This document shows positions 16,166 to 25,273 of a stretch of 32,365 bases of DNA, piece by piece. The position numbers and the translations under genes are program-made. Source of the DNA: Candidatus Cryptobacteroides faecigallinarum (GTDB lineage Bacteria; Bacteroidota; Bacteroidia; Bacteroidales; UBA932); NCBI GenBank assembly GCA_017695015.1, contig JADIMD010000105.1:1-32365 (forward strand). The letters are read 5' to 3'. Under the pieces are notes generated by a model, which had not been told where the DNA came from, did no database searches, and saw only the letters and a list, made by a program, of their open reading frames with translations. Each line of letters begins with the position of its first letter. Positions within the stretch are counted from its first letter, which is position 1.

Positions 16166-18508
16166 TTAGAACATTTCAGGATCGTTGCCGCTGTTGTCGG
16201 CTCCGTTGTCGCTGTGGTTGCCGTGACCTCCCTTAGGTCCTCTTTCAGGACGCGGTCCGCGAGGCCCCCTGCCGTTTCCTGCAGGGCGCTCAGACTGTCT
16301 GCGGTCGTTGCCGTTGCGGCGAGGTCCCCTGTCTCCGGCTGCAGGACGAGGTCTGCGCTCAGGTTCTACATATCCTTCTGGCTTTTCGATGAGGGCTTTG
16401 CGTGAAAGTCTCATCTTGTTGGTCTTAGGATCTATTTCGAGCAGCTTGACATCCACTTCGTCTCCGACGCTGAGGACATCTTCCACCTTGTCGGTCTTGC
16501 CCCAGTCTATCTCTGAGATGTGGAGCAGACCTTCCTTGCCAGGAAGTATCTCTACGAATGCACCGAATTCGAGGATGGATACCACCTTGCCGTGGTATAC
16601 CTGACCCACTTCAGGAACGGCGCAGATGCCGTTGATCCAGTTGAGGGCCTTGTCCATTGACTCCTTGTCATTACCGAATATGTCCACAACACCCTCGCTG
16701 ACTCCATTGTTCTGCTCTTCGGTGATAGTGACCACAGTACCGGTCTCTTTCTGTATCTTCTGGATGACCTCTCCACCTTTGCCGATGATGGCCCCGATGA
16801 ACTCTCCAGGTACACGGATCTGGATGATGCGTGGAACGAACGGCTTGTAGTCCTCGCGAGGCTCGCTGATGGTCTTCATCATCTCGCCCATGATGTGCAT
16901 CCTGCCCTGGCGTGCCTGCTCAAGAGCTTTTTCGAGTACATCATATGAAAGTCCGTCAACCTTGATATCCATCTGGGTTGCGGTGATGCCGTCCTTGGTT
17001 CCGGTCACCTTGAAGTCCATGTCTCCGAGGTGGTCCTCATCTCCGAGAATGTCGGTGAGGATTGCATAGCGTCCGTTAGGGTTTTCCTTGTCGGTGATAA
17101 GGCCCATTGCCACACCTGCCACTGGTTTCTTTATCTTGACACCGGCATCCATGAGTGCAAGGCATCCTGCACATACTGTAGCCATTGAAGAAGAACCGTT
17201 GGACTCAAGGATGTCTGATACCACGCGCACTGCGTACGGATTTTCAGGAGCAAGAGGAACCATCGGCTTCAGAGCCCTGAATGCAAGGTTGCCATGTCCG
17301 ATCTCGCGGCGGCCCACTCCTCTCTGTGCCTTCGCCTCTCCTGTAGAGAATGGAGGGAAGTTGTAATGGAGGACGAACTGGTCTGTGCCCTGGATAAGGA
17401 CTTCATCCCTTTCCTTCATGTCGAGCTTCGTGCCGAGGGTCACTGTCGCAAGGGACTGTGTCTCTCCACGGGTGAAGATGGCTGAACCGTGTGCGCATGG
17501 CAGATAGCCGACTTCGCACCAAATAGGGCGGACTTCATTGCATTTACGGCCGTCGAGGCGGATTCCCTCGTCGAGGATCATATTCCTCATGGCGCGTTTT
17601 TCTACCGCATGGTAGTATCTTTCCACCATCATTGTCTTTGCTTCGCGCTCCTCTTCTGGAATTGTCTGGTAGAACTCTTCCTTGAGTGCATCGAAAGCAT
17701 CGGACCTCTCGTGCTTGCCGCTTCCACTCTTTGCTATCGCATAGCATCTGTCATAGCAGAATTTCTCCACTGCAGCACGGAGTTCCTCGTCGTTCTCCTC
17801 GTGGCAGTAGGTCCTCTTGACGGTCTTTCCTGCCTCTTCCATCAGTTCCATCTGCACCTTGCAGTGCTTCTTGATCTCTTCGTGTGCGAATTTGATGGCC
17901 TCCAGCATTTCTGCCTCGCTCACCTCGTTCATCTCACCCTCGACCATAATGATATTGTCATAGGTGGCTGCGACCATGAGATCGATGTCGGCATCAGCCA
18001 TTTCGCTGAAATTAGGATCAATCTTCAGCTGTCCGCCTATCCTTGCTACACGGACTTCCGAGATAGGTCCTTCGAACGGAATGTCGCTCACTGCAAGTGC
18101 CGCTGAAGCAGCAAGTCCTGCAAGCGCATCCGGCTGTATGTCCTTCTCTGCAGAGATAAGGTTTACAGTCACATATACTTCCGCGTGGAAATCCTCAGGG
18201 AACAGAGGCCTGAGAGCCCTGTCCACCAGCCTTGCAATGAGGATCTCATAATCGGAAGCCTTCCCCTCACGCTTCATGAAGCCGCCTGGAAATCTTCCGG
18301 CTGCTGCGAATTTTTCCTTGTAGTCCGCCTGCAGAGGCATGAAGTCCACATCGTCCTTTGCATCCTTTGCGCAGGTTACCGCTGCGAGAAGCATTGTGCC
18401 TCCCATCTTGACAACTACAGATCCGTCAGCCTGTTTTGCAAGCTTCCCGGTCTCAATCTCTATTACCCTTCCGTCGGATAATTCAATCTTCTTGTTGATA
18501 ATATTCAT
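16166..18508 (-). CDS. pnp: Polynucleotide phosphorylase
   Basis: This 780-residue cytoplasmic 3'-5' exoribonuclease degrades RNA with phosphate to release nucleoside diphosphates, and can also add tails. The sequence shows the first RNase PH domain ([17 protein letters not shown], then [23 protein letters not shown] split over residues ~1-220). The catalytic second RNase PH domain follows (RRDEIGHG-type block read here as [15 protein letters not shown], and [19 protein letters not shown]). A KH domain ([15 protein letters not shown], ~570) and an S1 domain (~634-705, [14 protein letters not shown]) come next. A tail of ~70 residues (708-780) rich in Arg, Gly, Pro and Asn is an addition to the standard core. 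The gene follows rpsO, as in many bacteria, but a terminator separates them here. Confidence 0.98.
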   Translation of the reverse strand: MNIINKKIELSDGRVIEIETGKLAKQADGSVVVKMGGTMLLAAVTCAKDAKDDVDFMPLQADYKEKFAAAGRFPGGFMKREGKASDYEILIARLVDRALRPLFPEDFHAEVYVTVNLISAEKDIQPDALAGLAASAALAVSDIPFEGPISEVRVARIGGQLKIDPNFSEMADADIDLMVAATYDNIIMVEGEMNEVSEAEMLEAIKFAHEEIKKHCKVQMELMEEAGKTVKRTYCHEENDEELRAAVEKFCYDRCYAIAKSGSGKHERSDAFDALKEEFYQTIPEEEREAKTMMVERYYHAVEKRAMRNMILDEGIRLDGRKCNEVRPIWCEVGYLPCAHGSAIFTRGETQSLATVTLGTKLDMKERDEVLIQGTDQFVLHYNFPPFSTGEAKAQRGVGRREIGHGNLAFRALKPMVPLAPENPYAVRVVSDILESNGSSSMATVCAGCLALMDAGVKIKKPVAGVAMGLITDKENPNGRYAILTDILGDEDHLGDMDFKVTGTKDGITATQMDIKVDGLSYDVLEKALEQARQGRMHIMGEMMKTISEPREDYKPFVPRIIQIRVPGEFIGAIIGKGGEVIQKIQKETGTVVTITEEQNNGVSEGVVDIFGNDKESMDKALNWINGICAVPEVGQVYHGKVVSILEFGAFVEILPGKEGLLHISEIDWGKTDKVEDVLSVGDEVDVKLLEIDPKTNKMRLSRKALIEKPEGYVEPERRPRPAAGDRGPRRNGNDRRQSERPAGNGRGPRGPRPERGPKGGHGNHSDNGADNSGNDPEMF

Positions 18509-18582
18509 AAAATCGTTATCGGTCCGCCTCCCCCTATGGGAGTTAGTTAATAATTTCTGCCGCGTACATTGTATCTGTTCGT

Positions 18583-18590
18583 CAAATATT
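18583..18590 (-). promoter_or_regulatory. Possible -7 element of pnp
   Basis: The minus strand reads AATATTTG, one base off TAnnTTTG, about 75 bp before the pnp ATG and after the rpsO terminator. No convincing -33 element was seen. Confidence 0.3.
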
Positions 18591-18677
18591 GTGAGTCTCG
18601 AAAGCCGCCGCAGACCGATGTTTTGTTAGCGGCTCCGGAAGATCGTCCGGGTTATGTCTCGGAATCAAATTTTCAAT

Positions 18678-18706
18678 AAAAAGGGGTGCTCATGCGGGAG
18701 CACCCC
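18678..18706 (-). terminator. Intrinsic terminator after rpsO
   Basis: A 9-bp stem (GGGGTGCTC at 18683-18691 with GAGCACCCC at 18698-18706) with a 6-nt loop is followed in the minus direction by five T residues. It lies 22 bp after the rpsO stop. Confidence 0.92.
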
Positions 18707-18728
18707 ATACTGCAAGGCAATATTTTCC

Positions 18729-19004
18729 TTATCGACGGAGACCGAGCTCCTTGATGATTGTTCTGTATCTCTCGATGTCTCTCTCCTTGAGGTAATCAAG
18801 AAGACGACGCCTCTTACCTACGAGCTTGAGGAGTGCAAGACGAGTTGTGTAGTCTTTCTTGTTGCTCTTCAGATGCTCGGTAAGGTGAGCGATACGGTAG
18901 GAAAATAGTGCGATCTGGCTCTCAGGAGAACCTGTGTCGGTATTAGACTTTCCGTACTTCGCGAAAATCTCCTGCTTTTTCTCGGCCTGTAAATATTCAG
19001 CCAT
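18729..19004 (-). CDS. rpsO: 30S ribosomal protein S15
   Basis: The 91-residue product matches S15 along its length: [22 protein letters not shown], hallmark block [35 protein letters not shown], and the end [14 protein letters not shown]15 is a primary binder of 16S rRNA in the platform of the small subunit. An in-frame ATG at 19043 would add 13 residues, but the start at 19004 gives the standard N-terminus [10 protein letters not shown] and leaves a leader after the promoter. Confidence 0.97.
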   Translation of the reverse strand: MAEYLQAEKKQEIFAKYGKSNTDTGSPESQIALFSYRIAHLTEHLKSNKKDYTTRLALLKLVGKRRRLLDYLKERDIERYRTIIKELGLRR

Positions 19005-19077
19005 TCTTGAAAAGATTTTAGAGGTTAATAAATTTGTCTGCATCCCGGATGCCGCAGAGGCGGTTTTCCGAAAGCGG
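19005..19077 (-). promoter_or_regulatory. rpsO 5' leader with pairing potential
   Basis: The 73-nt leader predicted from the promoter can form GCCGC/GCGGC and GCATC/GATGC stems that compete with one another. S15 represses its own mRNA through leader structures in several bacteria, and this leader could serve that role. No match to a known S15 motif was established. Confidence 0.3.
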
Positions 19078-19080
19078 CTG

Positions 19081-19110
19081 CAAATTTACTGATATTTTCT
19101 GATTATACAA
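19081..19110 (-). promoter_or_regulatory. rpsO promoter
   Basis: On the minus strand a TTG (19110-19108) precedes TAAATTTG (19088-19081), an exact TAnnTTTG, with 22 bp between element starts. This is the same spacing as in the rpsF promoter. Predicted transcription start is near 19077. Confidence 0.75.
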
Positions 19111-19121
19111 TATTATTGTAA

Positions 19122-21428
19122 CTATTTTACAATGAATTTGACGGACTGGACATCGGCGGAACTTCCTCCGGTCATTACGGTGAATTCTCCAGGCTCCACT
19201 ATCTGCTCCAAGGCAGGGTTGTAGAAAGACAGGGCCTCCGCGTCAAGACAGAATTCCACCTGACGGCTTTCTCCTGGATTCAGATATATCTTTTCGAAGC
19301 CTTTGAGCTCCCTGAGAGGGCGTCCTACGGAGCCTGCCATGTCCCTGACATAGAGCTGCACTGTCTCTGCTCCTGCCCTGTCCCCGGTGTTGGTGACAGT
19401 GACTTTTACCTTTACCGGGCAGTCGAGGCTCCAGCCGTTTCCGTCATGCTCCAATATGTAGGATTCTTTCTCTATTTCAGGAGTTGAATAGGCAAATGTG
19501 GTGTAGCTGAGACCGTACCCGAATGGATAGAGAGCTGTCCAGTCGGTATCCATGTAGCTGCTGGCATATTTTCTCCATTCTCCTCCAGTAGGCCTTCCGT
19601 TGTTCGGCTCGTTGTAGTAGAACGGCATCTGTCCCACATGGCGTGGAAATGACATCGTGAGCTTTCCTGACGGATTCTCATCCCCGAAAAGCACATCTGC
19701 CACGGCATATCCTGCCTCCGTCCCCGGGAACCAGATGTTGAGGATTGCATCTACATTCTCGTTTTCCCAGTCAAGCACCAGTGGTCTTCCTGTGCAGAGC
19801 ACGAGGACTACAGGCTTTCCGGTCCCGACGAGCTTTTCCAGGAGCGTCCTCTGGGCGTCAGGTATGGTTATGTTCACCCTCGATGCCGCTTCTCCGGACA
19901 TCTCGGCTGCCTCACCGAGCACTGCCACCACTACATCGGCATTTTCAGCGGCCTCTACTGCCTCTGCTGCCAGCATGTTGTCGCTGCGGCTGTCCCTGTC
20001 CACTGATTTACCGTGATTGAGGGCTCTGGAGTCCATGTCAGGATCGAAGAACAGGTTGGAACCTCTGCTGTATGAGACTGATTCAGGGTTGTCTACTGCA
20101 TTCCTGATACCTTCGAGAATGGTGACAGGAGAATCGATGTCCGCCCCTACAGTCCAGCTTCCGAGCATGTTGGGACTGTCATCGGCAAACATCCCGACGA
20201 CTGCGATTCTTGCATCCTTTGCAAGAGGCAGGACATTGCCCTCATTCTTCAGCAGCACGAAACTTTCGGCAGCTATCTTCCTTGCCTTTGCCCTGTGTTC
20301 GGGAGTGAAGAGCTTTTCTTCCTGCGAGTCATCGTCGCAGAACCTGTAAGGATCATCGAAAAGTCCGAGGATATATTTTGCTTCAAGTATCCTGCGGCAT
20401 GCCTTGTCGATGTCGGCTTCGCTCACAAGACCTTCGTCCAGGGATTTCTTGAGGGTCCCCACGAACGCCCCGCTCACCATGTCCATGTCAAGCCCTGCTT
20501 TCAATGCCCTTGCCGATACTTCCTGGAGGTTGCCGAGACCATGAGTCGTGGCCTCTCTGACTGCATCATAGTCAGCCACGACAAATCCGTCGAATCCCCA
20601 CTGCTCCCTGAGCACATCTGTCAGGAGGTATTCGTTCAGGGCACACGGAACGCCCTCCACCTGCTGGAAAGCGGACATCACTGAAGCGACCCCTGCATCG
20701 ACTGCGGCCTTGTAAGGGGCCATATAATAGTTGAACATGCGGTAGCGGCTCATGTCGGATGCGGTGTAGTCGCGTCCTGCATCTGCTGCTCCATACAGGG
20801 CATAATGCTTCACGCATGCCAGCACCTCATCATCGGATGTGAGGTCTCCCTGATAGCCTCTCACATATGCCTCGGCTATTTTCGAACCGAGATACGGGTC
20901 TTCCCCTGCACCTTCTGCGACCCTTCCCCATCTTGCGTCATGGGTGATGTCGACCATCGGGCTGTATACCCAGTTGATGCCCTGTGCGCTTGCCTCAACG
21001 GCAGCTATTCTGGCGGTTTCCTCTATGGCATCCATGTTCCAGGTGGCAGAAAGCCCGAGCGGAATAGGGAACACCGTCTTTTGTCCGTGTACAACATCGA
21101 GCCCGAATATCAGAGGAATGTGCAGGCGGCTGTTCTTGACCGCCAGTTCCTGGATTTCCCTGACTTTCTTTACATCGGACAGATTGAACAGACCTCCGAT
21201 CTTGCCTTCTGAGATGAGACCCGCAATATCTGACTCCTGTGCAGGTCCGGTAACGATGTCAGTAGGGGCGACAGGCAGGTTGAGCTGCCCGATTTTCTCC
21301 TCCACGGTCATCTTGTCCATGAGTTTGTCGATGAATTTGTCCATCTTGCTGTCTTCAAGGCTGTTTCCTGCCCATGCGATGGATGCGGCAGCTGTCATCG
21401 CGGCTGCCAGAACAAGGATTCTTTTCAT
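19122..21428 (-). CDS. bglX: Periplasmic GH3 beta-glucosidase (BglX-type)
   Basis: The product is 768 residues with signal peptide MKRILVLAAAMTAAASIAWA. GH3 N-terminal barrel blocks are clear: MTVEEKIGQL, PLIFGLDVVHGQKTVFPIP, RWGRVAEGAGEDPYL and VKHYALYGA. The nucleophile motif is GFVVADYDAV (Asp286; most relatives have SDW or SDY here). The second alpha/beta domain (LLKNEGNVLPL, ADVVVAVLGE) and a C-terminal FN3-like domain (VTVTNTGDRAGAETVQLYVRD) complete the family layout. The enzyme releases glucose from beta-glucosides in the periplasm. The open frame extends back to 21854, but that part runs antisense through the neighbouring peptidase gene; an alternative start three codons upstream (21437) is possible. 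Nothing ties it to the PUL promoters. Confidence 0.95.
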   Translation of the reverse strand: MKRILVLAAAMTAAASIAWAGNSLEDSKMDKFIDKLMDKMTVEEKIGQLNLPVAPTDIVTGPAQESDIAGLISEGKIGGLFNLSDVKKVREIQELAVKNSRLHIPLIFGLDVVHGQKTVFPIPLGLSATWNMDAIEETARIAAVEASAQGINWVYSPMVDITHDARWGRVAEGAGEDPYLGSKIAEAYVRGYQGDLTSDDEVLACVKHYALYGAADAGRDYTASDMSRYRMFNYYMAPYKAAVDAGVASVMSAFQQVEGVPCALNEYLLTDVLREQWGFDGFVVADYDAVREATTHGLGNLQEVSARALKAGLDMDMVSGAFVGTLKKSLDEGLVSEADIDKACRRILEAKYILGLFDDPYRFCDDDSQEEKLFTPEHRAKARKIAAESFVLLKNEGNVLPLAKDARIAVVGMFADDSPNMLGSWTVGADIDSPVTILEGIRNAVDNPESVSYSRGSNLFFDPDMDSRALNHGKSVDRDSRSDNMLAAEAVEAAENADVVVAVLGEAAEMSGEAASRVNITIPDAQRTLLEKLVGTGKPVVLVLCTGRPLVLDWENENVDAILNIWFPGTEAGYAVADVLFGDENPSGKLTMSFPRHVGQMPFYYNEPNNGRPTGGEWRKYASSYMDTDWTALYPFGYGLSYTTFAYSTPEIEKESYILEHDGNGWSLDCPVKVKVTVTNTGDRAGAETVQLYVRDMAGSVGRPLRELKGFEKIYLNPGESRQVEFCLDAEALSFYNPALEQIVEPGEFTVMTGGSSADVQSVKFIVK

Positions 21429-21571
21429 ATCAGTCATTGGATTTTCAGTGTCATACAATGTGTGGGACCGTATCCCGATACAACTCACAAAATAAGCCAT
21501 ATAATCCGAAAACAGAGGCAAAAACCTATTCACAAAAACTCTACATGTGCAGTTTTTCCGAGTATTTATAA

Positions 21572-21579
21572 TATATTTG
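21572..21579 (+). promoter_or_regulatory. -7 element directly before the YgjP-type gene
   Basis: TATATTTG matches TAnnTTTG exactly and ends 5 nt before the ATG at 21585. The predicted transcription start is at about 21583, so the mRNA would be leaderless or nearly so. This also argues against the in-frame upstream start at 21462. Confidence 0.6.
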
Positions 21580-21584
21580 CCGCC

Positions 21585-22211
21585 ATGTCGGAAAAAATTT
21601 ACAATGATCCGGAAATCGGCGAGGTAATCCTGAAGAAAAGCATAAGAAGCCGCAGGCTGACTGTCAGAGTCGGGCTGACGGGAGGAGTATCGGTGACCAT
21701 GCCGTATTTCGTCCCGTATGCCGAAGGGGTGCGGCTGGTCATTTCCCGCAGGGAATGGATACTGAAGGTGCAGGAGAAGCTGAGGCTTAAATCCGCTGAT
21801 TGTGTCAGGCTGGCTCCGGAGGATGTGGAGCGTCTCAGGGCGGAAGCAAAGCAATATCTTCCCCGACGGTTGGCAATGCTGGCTTCGGAATACGGGTTCA
21901 GATATTCAAGGGTCGCAGTCAAGAACAACCGTTCCAACTGGGGCAGCTGTTCTTCCAGGGGGAATATCAATCTCAATCTCAGACTGATGCTGGTCCCCGA
22001 GCATCTCAGGGATTATGTGATGCTGCATGAGCTTAGCCATCTGGAGCATCCTGACCATGGCCCGGACTTCCATCTTTTGCTTGAAAAGCTCTGCCGTGAC
22101 CATTTCAGCAAAGGAAATGCTCTGTCGGGAATGCAAGGGCAAGTCTCGCGCTCCAAATATCCCGTGAGCCATGCCTTGGAAAAGGAGCTTCGCAAATACC
22201 GTCTCTATTGA
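21585..22211 (+). CDS. YgjP-type zinc metallopeptidase domain protein (DUF45)
   Basis: The 208-residue protein has the signature of the YgjP/WTIP family of small zincin-fold proteins: KNNRSNWGSCSSRGNINLNLRL, read as RSNWGSCS near residues 116-123, and HELSHLEHPDHGPDF at 148-162. His148, Glu149, His152 and His158 are the expected zinc ligands and catalytic base. No signal peptide or membrane helix is seen, so it is cytoplasmic. The physiological substrate of the family is poorly known. It is divergent from the GH3 gene and convergent with the peptide transporter. The start was set at 21585 because the -7 element lies directly upstream; an in-frame ATG at 21462 would add a non-conserved stretch. 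Confidence 0.88.
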   Translation: MSEKIYNDPEIGEVILKKSIRSRRLTVRVGLTGGVSVTMPYFVPYAEGVRLVISRREWILKVQEKLRLKSADCVRLAPEDVERLRAEAKQYLPRRLAMLASEYGFRYSRVAVKNNRSNWGSCSSRGNINLNLRLMLVPEHLRDYVMLHELSHLEHPDHGPDFHLLLEKLCRDHFSKGNALSGMQGQVSRSKYPVSHALEKELRKYRLY

Positions 22212-22258
22212 CGGCTCCACATGAGCCGCTCCCTGGAGTTTTGTCTCACTTATCCAAC

Positions 22259-22295
22259 AAAAAGGGATGAACCCCTGACAGCAGGAATTCATCCC
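22259..22295 (-). terminator. Terminator of the peptide transporter gene
   Basis: An inverted repeat (GGGATGAA at 22264-22271 with TTCATCCC at 22288-22295, inner CCTG/CAGG) is followed in the minus direction by five T residues. A small hairpin directly after the peptidase stop (CGGCTC/GAGCCG, 22212-22228) may help stop plus-strand transcription, but has no adjacent T-run. Confidence 0.85.
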
Positions 22296-22324
22296 AATAT
22301 ATCTCCCTAATAAGGATAAATGTC

Positions 22325-24001
22325 TTATTTGGTTGCGGTTTCCAGTTTCTTCATGATTGAGAAAATGAAGATTGCGGAAACCAGGCACAGTGCGATGAGC
22401 ACGCTCCATACTCCCCAGAGAGGAATCTTGTTCCAGAGCAGTCCCGGAATCGACACCAGATAGTTGCCTATGGCAGTTGCTGCAAACCAGCAGCCCATCA
22501 TTGCTCCCTTGTATTTAGGAGGAGCGACCTTGGACACGAAGGAAATTCCCATCGGAGAAAGCAGAAGTTCCGCGAATGTCAGGACAAGGTATGTGGATAT
22601 GAGCCAGTTAGGAGAAACGAGAGTGTCGCTTACAGCACCTCCCAATTCTTTCGGAGAAGCAAGTCCCATGGATCCCATAGTCATGATGAGAAAGCCGATT
22701 GCTGCCACAAGCATACCCATTCCTATCTTTCGAGGGGCAGACGGCTCTTTGCCTTTACTTGCGAGAGCTCCGAAGATTGCAAGGGATACTGGAGTCAGAG
22801 CCACCACGAAGAACGGGTTGAACTGCTGGAAATCAGAAGGCTGTATCTTCACCGGCTCAGGCATGCCTGCGTACAGTGCATATGCGCCACCCCAAAGGGC
22901 TGCTGTCACCACTCCGGATATGATTTTGCCTTTTTTGCTGTCTGACTGGAAGATGTTGAACAGGGTGTAGATGGAAACTGCGATGAGGGCAAGGCTCCAG
23001 ATGTTGAACCCTATCCTTGTCAGGCCGAATACATCATGAGAAGTGTAGTCTCTTGCGAAGATAGTCAGAGTAGCTCCGTTCTGGTGGAACGCCATCCAGA
23101 AGAAGATAACCACTGCAAACACGAGCATGAGGGCTGTGATACGGCTCTTGGTCTGCTCTTTTGAAAGTTCTGGCTCAGCGTTTACTGCAGCAGCACCGTT
23201 GTTTGCCTTGGCAAGCTGTTTAGCATTCACATCAGCATGCTTGAACCAGCTGCGGCAGCTGAAATAGATGAGCACAGAGATGATCAGGGATATGCAGGCT
23301 ACGCCGAATCCATAGTTGTATGCTGTGGAGAGCTTTTCTATGTACATGCTGCTGAACTGGGTGATATCCATTCCTGCAGCTCCTGACATCGAGCCCATCA
23401 GAGTCGTGAGCTTGTCTGCATTGGCCATGTTCCCGTCAAGAATCTGGTGTGCTATGGCAGGAATGTTGGCATCATAGAAAAGTCCGCTTTTGCCGAGGAA
23501 GAAGTTGGTGACAGCCTTTGCCATTGAAGGGGCGAACATTGCGCCGATGTTGATTGCCATGTAGAAAAGGCTGAATGCGGAGTCTCGCTTGTCAGCATAT
23601 TTCGGGTCGTCATACAGGTTGCCGACCATTACCTGCAGGTTGCCTTTGAAAAGGCCGGTACCTATTGCAATCAGGGCAAGGGCGCCGAACATCATTATCT
23701 TACCTACGGTATCAGCCCCTGTCGGGATGGCAAGGCAAAGGTATCCGAGGAACATCACGGCGATACCGAGGGTCACGCATCGTCCGAACCCGATCCTGTC
23801 GGCAAGCATTCCGCCGAAAAGAGGCATGAAATATACTCCTGCAAGGAAAATGGAATAGATCTGGGTTGCGACAGCCGCGTCAAACCCGAATTTTGCCTGG
23901 ATGAAAAGGAGGAAGATGGCAAGCATGGTGTAGTAGCCGAACCTCTCTCCCGTGTTGGCAAGCGCGAGGGCGAAAAGCCCTTTTGGTTGGTTTTTGAACA
24001 T
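22325..24001 (-). CDS. POT/PTR-family proton-coupled peptide transporter
   Basis: The 558-residue integral membrane protein has about 14 hydrophobic helices. It has the POT signature GERFGYYTM (residues 18-26) and the second POT block (ALIAIGTGLFKGNLQVMVG, then RDSAFSLFYMAINIGA). The family imports di- and tripeptides with protons through the inner membrane. The ExxERFxYY motif reads NTGERFGYY: the first Glu, part of proton coupling in studied transporters, is Asn16. The gene stands alone with its own promoter and terminator. Peptide import pairs functionally with the dipeptidase PepD encoded 1.3 kb away, though the two are on opposite strands. Confidence 0.95.
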   Translation of the reverse strand: MFKNQPKGLFALALANTGERFGYYTMLAIFLLFIQAKFGFDAAVATQIYSIFLAGVYFMPLFGGMLADRIGFGRCVTLGIAVMFLGYLCLAIPTGADTVGKIMMFGALALIAIGTGLFKGNLQVMVGNLYDDPKYADKRDSAFSLFYMAINIGAMFAPSMAKAVTNFFLGKSGLFYDANIPAIAHQILDGNMANADKLTTLMGSMSGAAGMDITQFSSMYIEKLSTAYNYGFGVACISLIISVLIYFSCRSWFKHADVNAKQLAKANNGAAAVNAEPELSKEQTKSRITALMLVFAVVIFFWMAFHQNGATLTIFARDYTSHDVFGLTRIGFNIWSLALIAVSIYTLFNIFQSDSKKGKIISGVVTAALWGGAYALYAGMPEPVKIQPSDFQQFNPFFVVALTPVSLAIFGALASKGKEPSAPRKIGMGMLVAAIGFLIMTMGSMGLASPKELGGAVSDTLVSPNWLISTYLVLTFAELLLSPMGISFVSKVAPPKYKGAMMGCWFAATAIGNYLVSIPGLLWNKIPLWGVWSVLIALCLVSAIFIFSIMKKLETATK

Positions 24002-24065
24002 AGTTTATCTTTTTATATGTGTTAGCAGGCCAAGTATGCGCCTGTGTCTACCGGCACACAGCCGA

Positions 24066-24073
24066 CAAAGGTA
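24066..24073 (-). promoter_or_regulatory. -7 element of the peptide transporter promoter
   Basis: The minus strand reads TACCTTTG, an exact TAnnTTTG. Predicted transcription start is near 24062, giving a leader of about 60 nt. No -33 TTG is evident. Confidence 0.55.
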
Positions 24074-24105
24074 ATAAAAATGCGATATAATCGAAAAATT
24101 CTTGA

Positions 24106-24113
24106 TATATTTG
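24106..24113 (+). promoter_or_regulatory. -7 element of the DUF4831 gene promoter
   Basis: TATATTTG matches TAnnTTTG exactly, 25 bp before the ATG at 24139. Predicted transcription start is near 24117. It lies back to back with the transporter promoter. Confidence 0.55.
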
Positions 24114-24138
24114 GAGCTGAACTGAAAAGTACATTTAT

Positions 24139-25212
24139 ATGAAAGCGTTTGGGATAATAGCATCGGTTCTCGCGCTCGCTGCGGTGCAGTCCGTTGCTTT
24201 TGCACAGGAAAATGTGGCCGCAGAGCCGGTCGGGACCCTTTCCTATTGCCTGCCGATGACATCATTGACATTCGAGGTGGAGGCGGTGAAGGAGACATTC
24301 TATGCCGGTCCTTATGCGGAATATGCCAAGAAATATCTCGGGATAGATGTGCGCAAGGACGACTCTGTCACATATACCCTCTCCGAAGTGAAGATGACCC
24401 CTTACACCGAAGCTGACCAGTCCAGCCGTTATCTGCTGAAAGTCGGTTCACAGGGGGTGGATGCGTCTTTCCTCAGCCTGACCTCGTGCGGATTGGTGTC
24501 GGTGTCAGATGCCCCTTACGGAGTGGAGTCGGTGTGGAGATTTCCTACGGACATCCAGGAGGATTTTTCCGATGACGGGATGATCTCCAATGTCTCTTCC
24601 GAATCTGCCACTCTCTACAGAAATGTCAAGGGAGAGTCAGCCTACACAAGGGTTGCGGTGCAGCAGGAAGTGATGGTGGCGAAGACTCTGGAGAAAAAGG
24701 CGGCAGAGACAGCGGCTCTCATTTTTGACCTGCGCAAGAAAAGGATACAGATAATCACGGGCGATACCGATGCTACCTACAGCGGAGAGGCCATGGGGGC
24801 TGCCGTGGCGGAGATAACAAGACTCGAAAAGGAGTATATGACCCTGTTCACAGGATATTCGGAAAAGAGCATCCAGCGCATGAAGAGCGAGATTGTGCCG
24901 CAGAAGGACAGAACCATGTATGTGGTGTTCAGGATGTCCGCGACTGACGGCCTGCTGTCTGCAGACGACCTTTCAGGTACACCTGTCCTGCTTGAAATAG
25001 TCCCTGGCAAGGTGGCTCCTCCTGCCAATCCTGTGGAGAAGAAGTCAGAAGAGAAGAAGCTGTCCAAAGATGTCATATATGCCATGTACAGAGTCCCTTC
25101 CGTGTGCGTACTGAAGCTGACGGACGGGGCTGACCAGCTGATGACGGCGCGTCTGCCTGTCTACCAGTACGGGTATGACACTTCATTCCCTCTGGCTGTG
25201 AAACTGAAATGA
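24139..25212 (+). CDS. DUF4831 family exported protein
   Basis: The 357-residue protein has a signal peptide (1-22, QSVAFA|Q) and no lipobox, so it is probably periplasmic. TLSYCLPMTSLTFEVEAVKE near the N-terminus, YAKKYLGI, the acidic central helix (FDLRKKRIQIITGDTDATYSG) and a predicted beta-rich C-terminal half ending YQYGYDTSFPL fit DUF4831, a family largely confined to Bacteroidetes with no known function. No catalytic motif is recognisable. It is followed 61 bp later by pepD in the same direction, but no functional link is apparent. Confidence 0.8.
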   Translation: MKAFGIIASVLALAAVQSVAFAQENVAAEPVGTLSYCLPMTSLTFEVEAVKETFYAGPYAEYAKKYLGIDVRKDDSVTYTLSEVKMTPYTEADQSSRYLLKVGSQGVDASFLSLTSCGLVSVSDAPYGVESVWRFPTDIQEDFSDDGMISNVSSESATLYRNVKGESAYTRVAVQQEVMVAKTLEKKAAETAALIFDLRKKRIQIITGDTDATYSGEAMGAAVAEITRLEKEYMTLFTGYSEKSIQRMKSEIVPQKDRTMYVVFRMSATDGLLSADDLSGTPVLLEIVPGKVAPPANPVEKKSEEKKLSKDVIYAMYRVPSVCVLKLTDGADQLMTARLPVYQYGYDTSFPLAVKLK

Positions 25213-25273
25213 CGCCTTGTCGCGGCAGAATGCATGACAGAACATATTTAACAAAACAATAAAACTGATAAAC

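Noticed and set aside
17489..18106. 205-codon plus-strand frame inside pnp
   Set aside because: It is a mirror frame of the pnp coding sequence and has no family features.
19005..19043. Upstream start for rpsO at 19043
   Set aside because: S15 proteins begin at the [10 protein letters not shown] position, and the extra 13 residues lie in the leader.
19122..21428. GH3 enzyme as a member of the PUL
   Set aside because: pnp and rpsO lie between, its upstream region has no TTAA array, and a beta-glucosidase does not fit the alpha-mannoside set.
21429..21854. N-terminal extension of the GH3 open frame by about 140 residues
   Set aside because: It runs antisense through the peptidase gene and its promoter, and a proper signal peptide starts at 21428.
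22212..22228. Hairpin after the peptidase stop as a full terminator
   Set aside because: The stem is only 6 bp and the nearest T-run is about 10 nt away.
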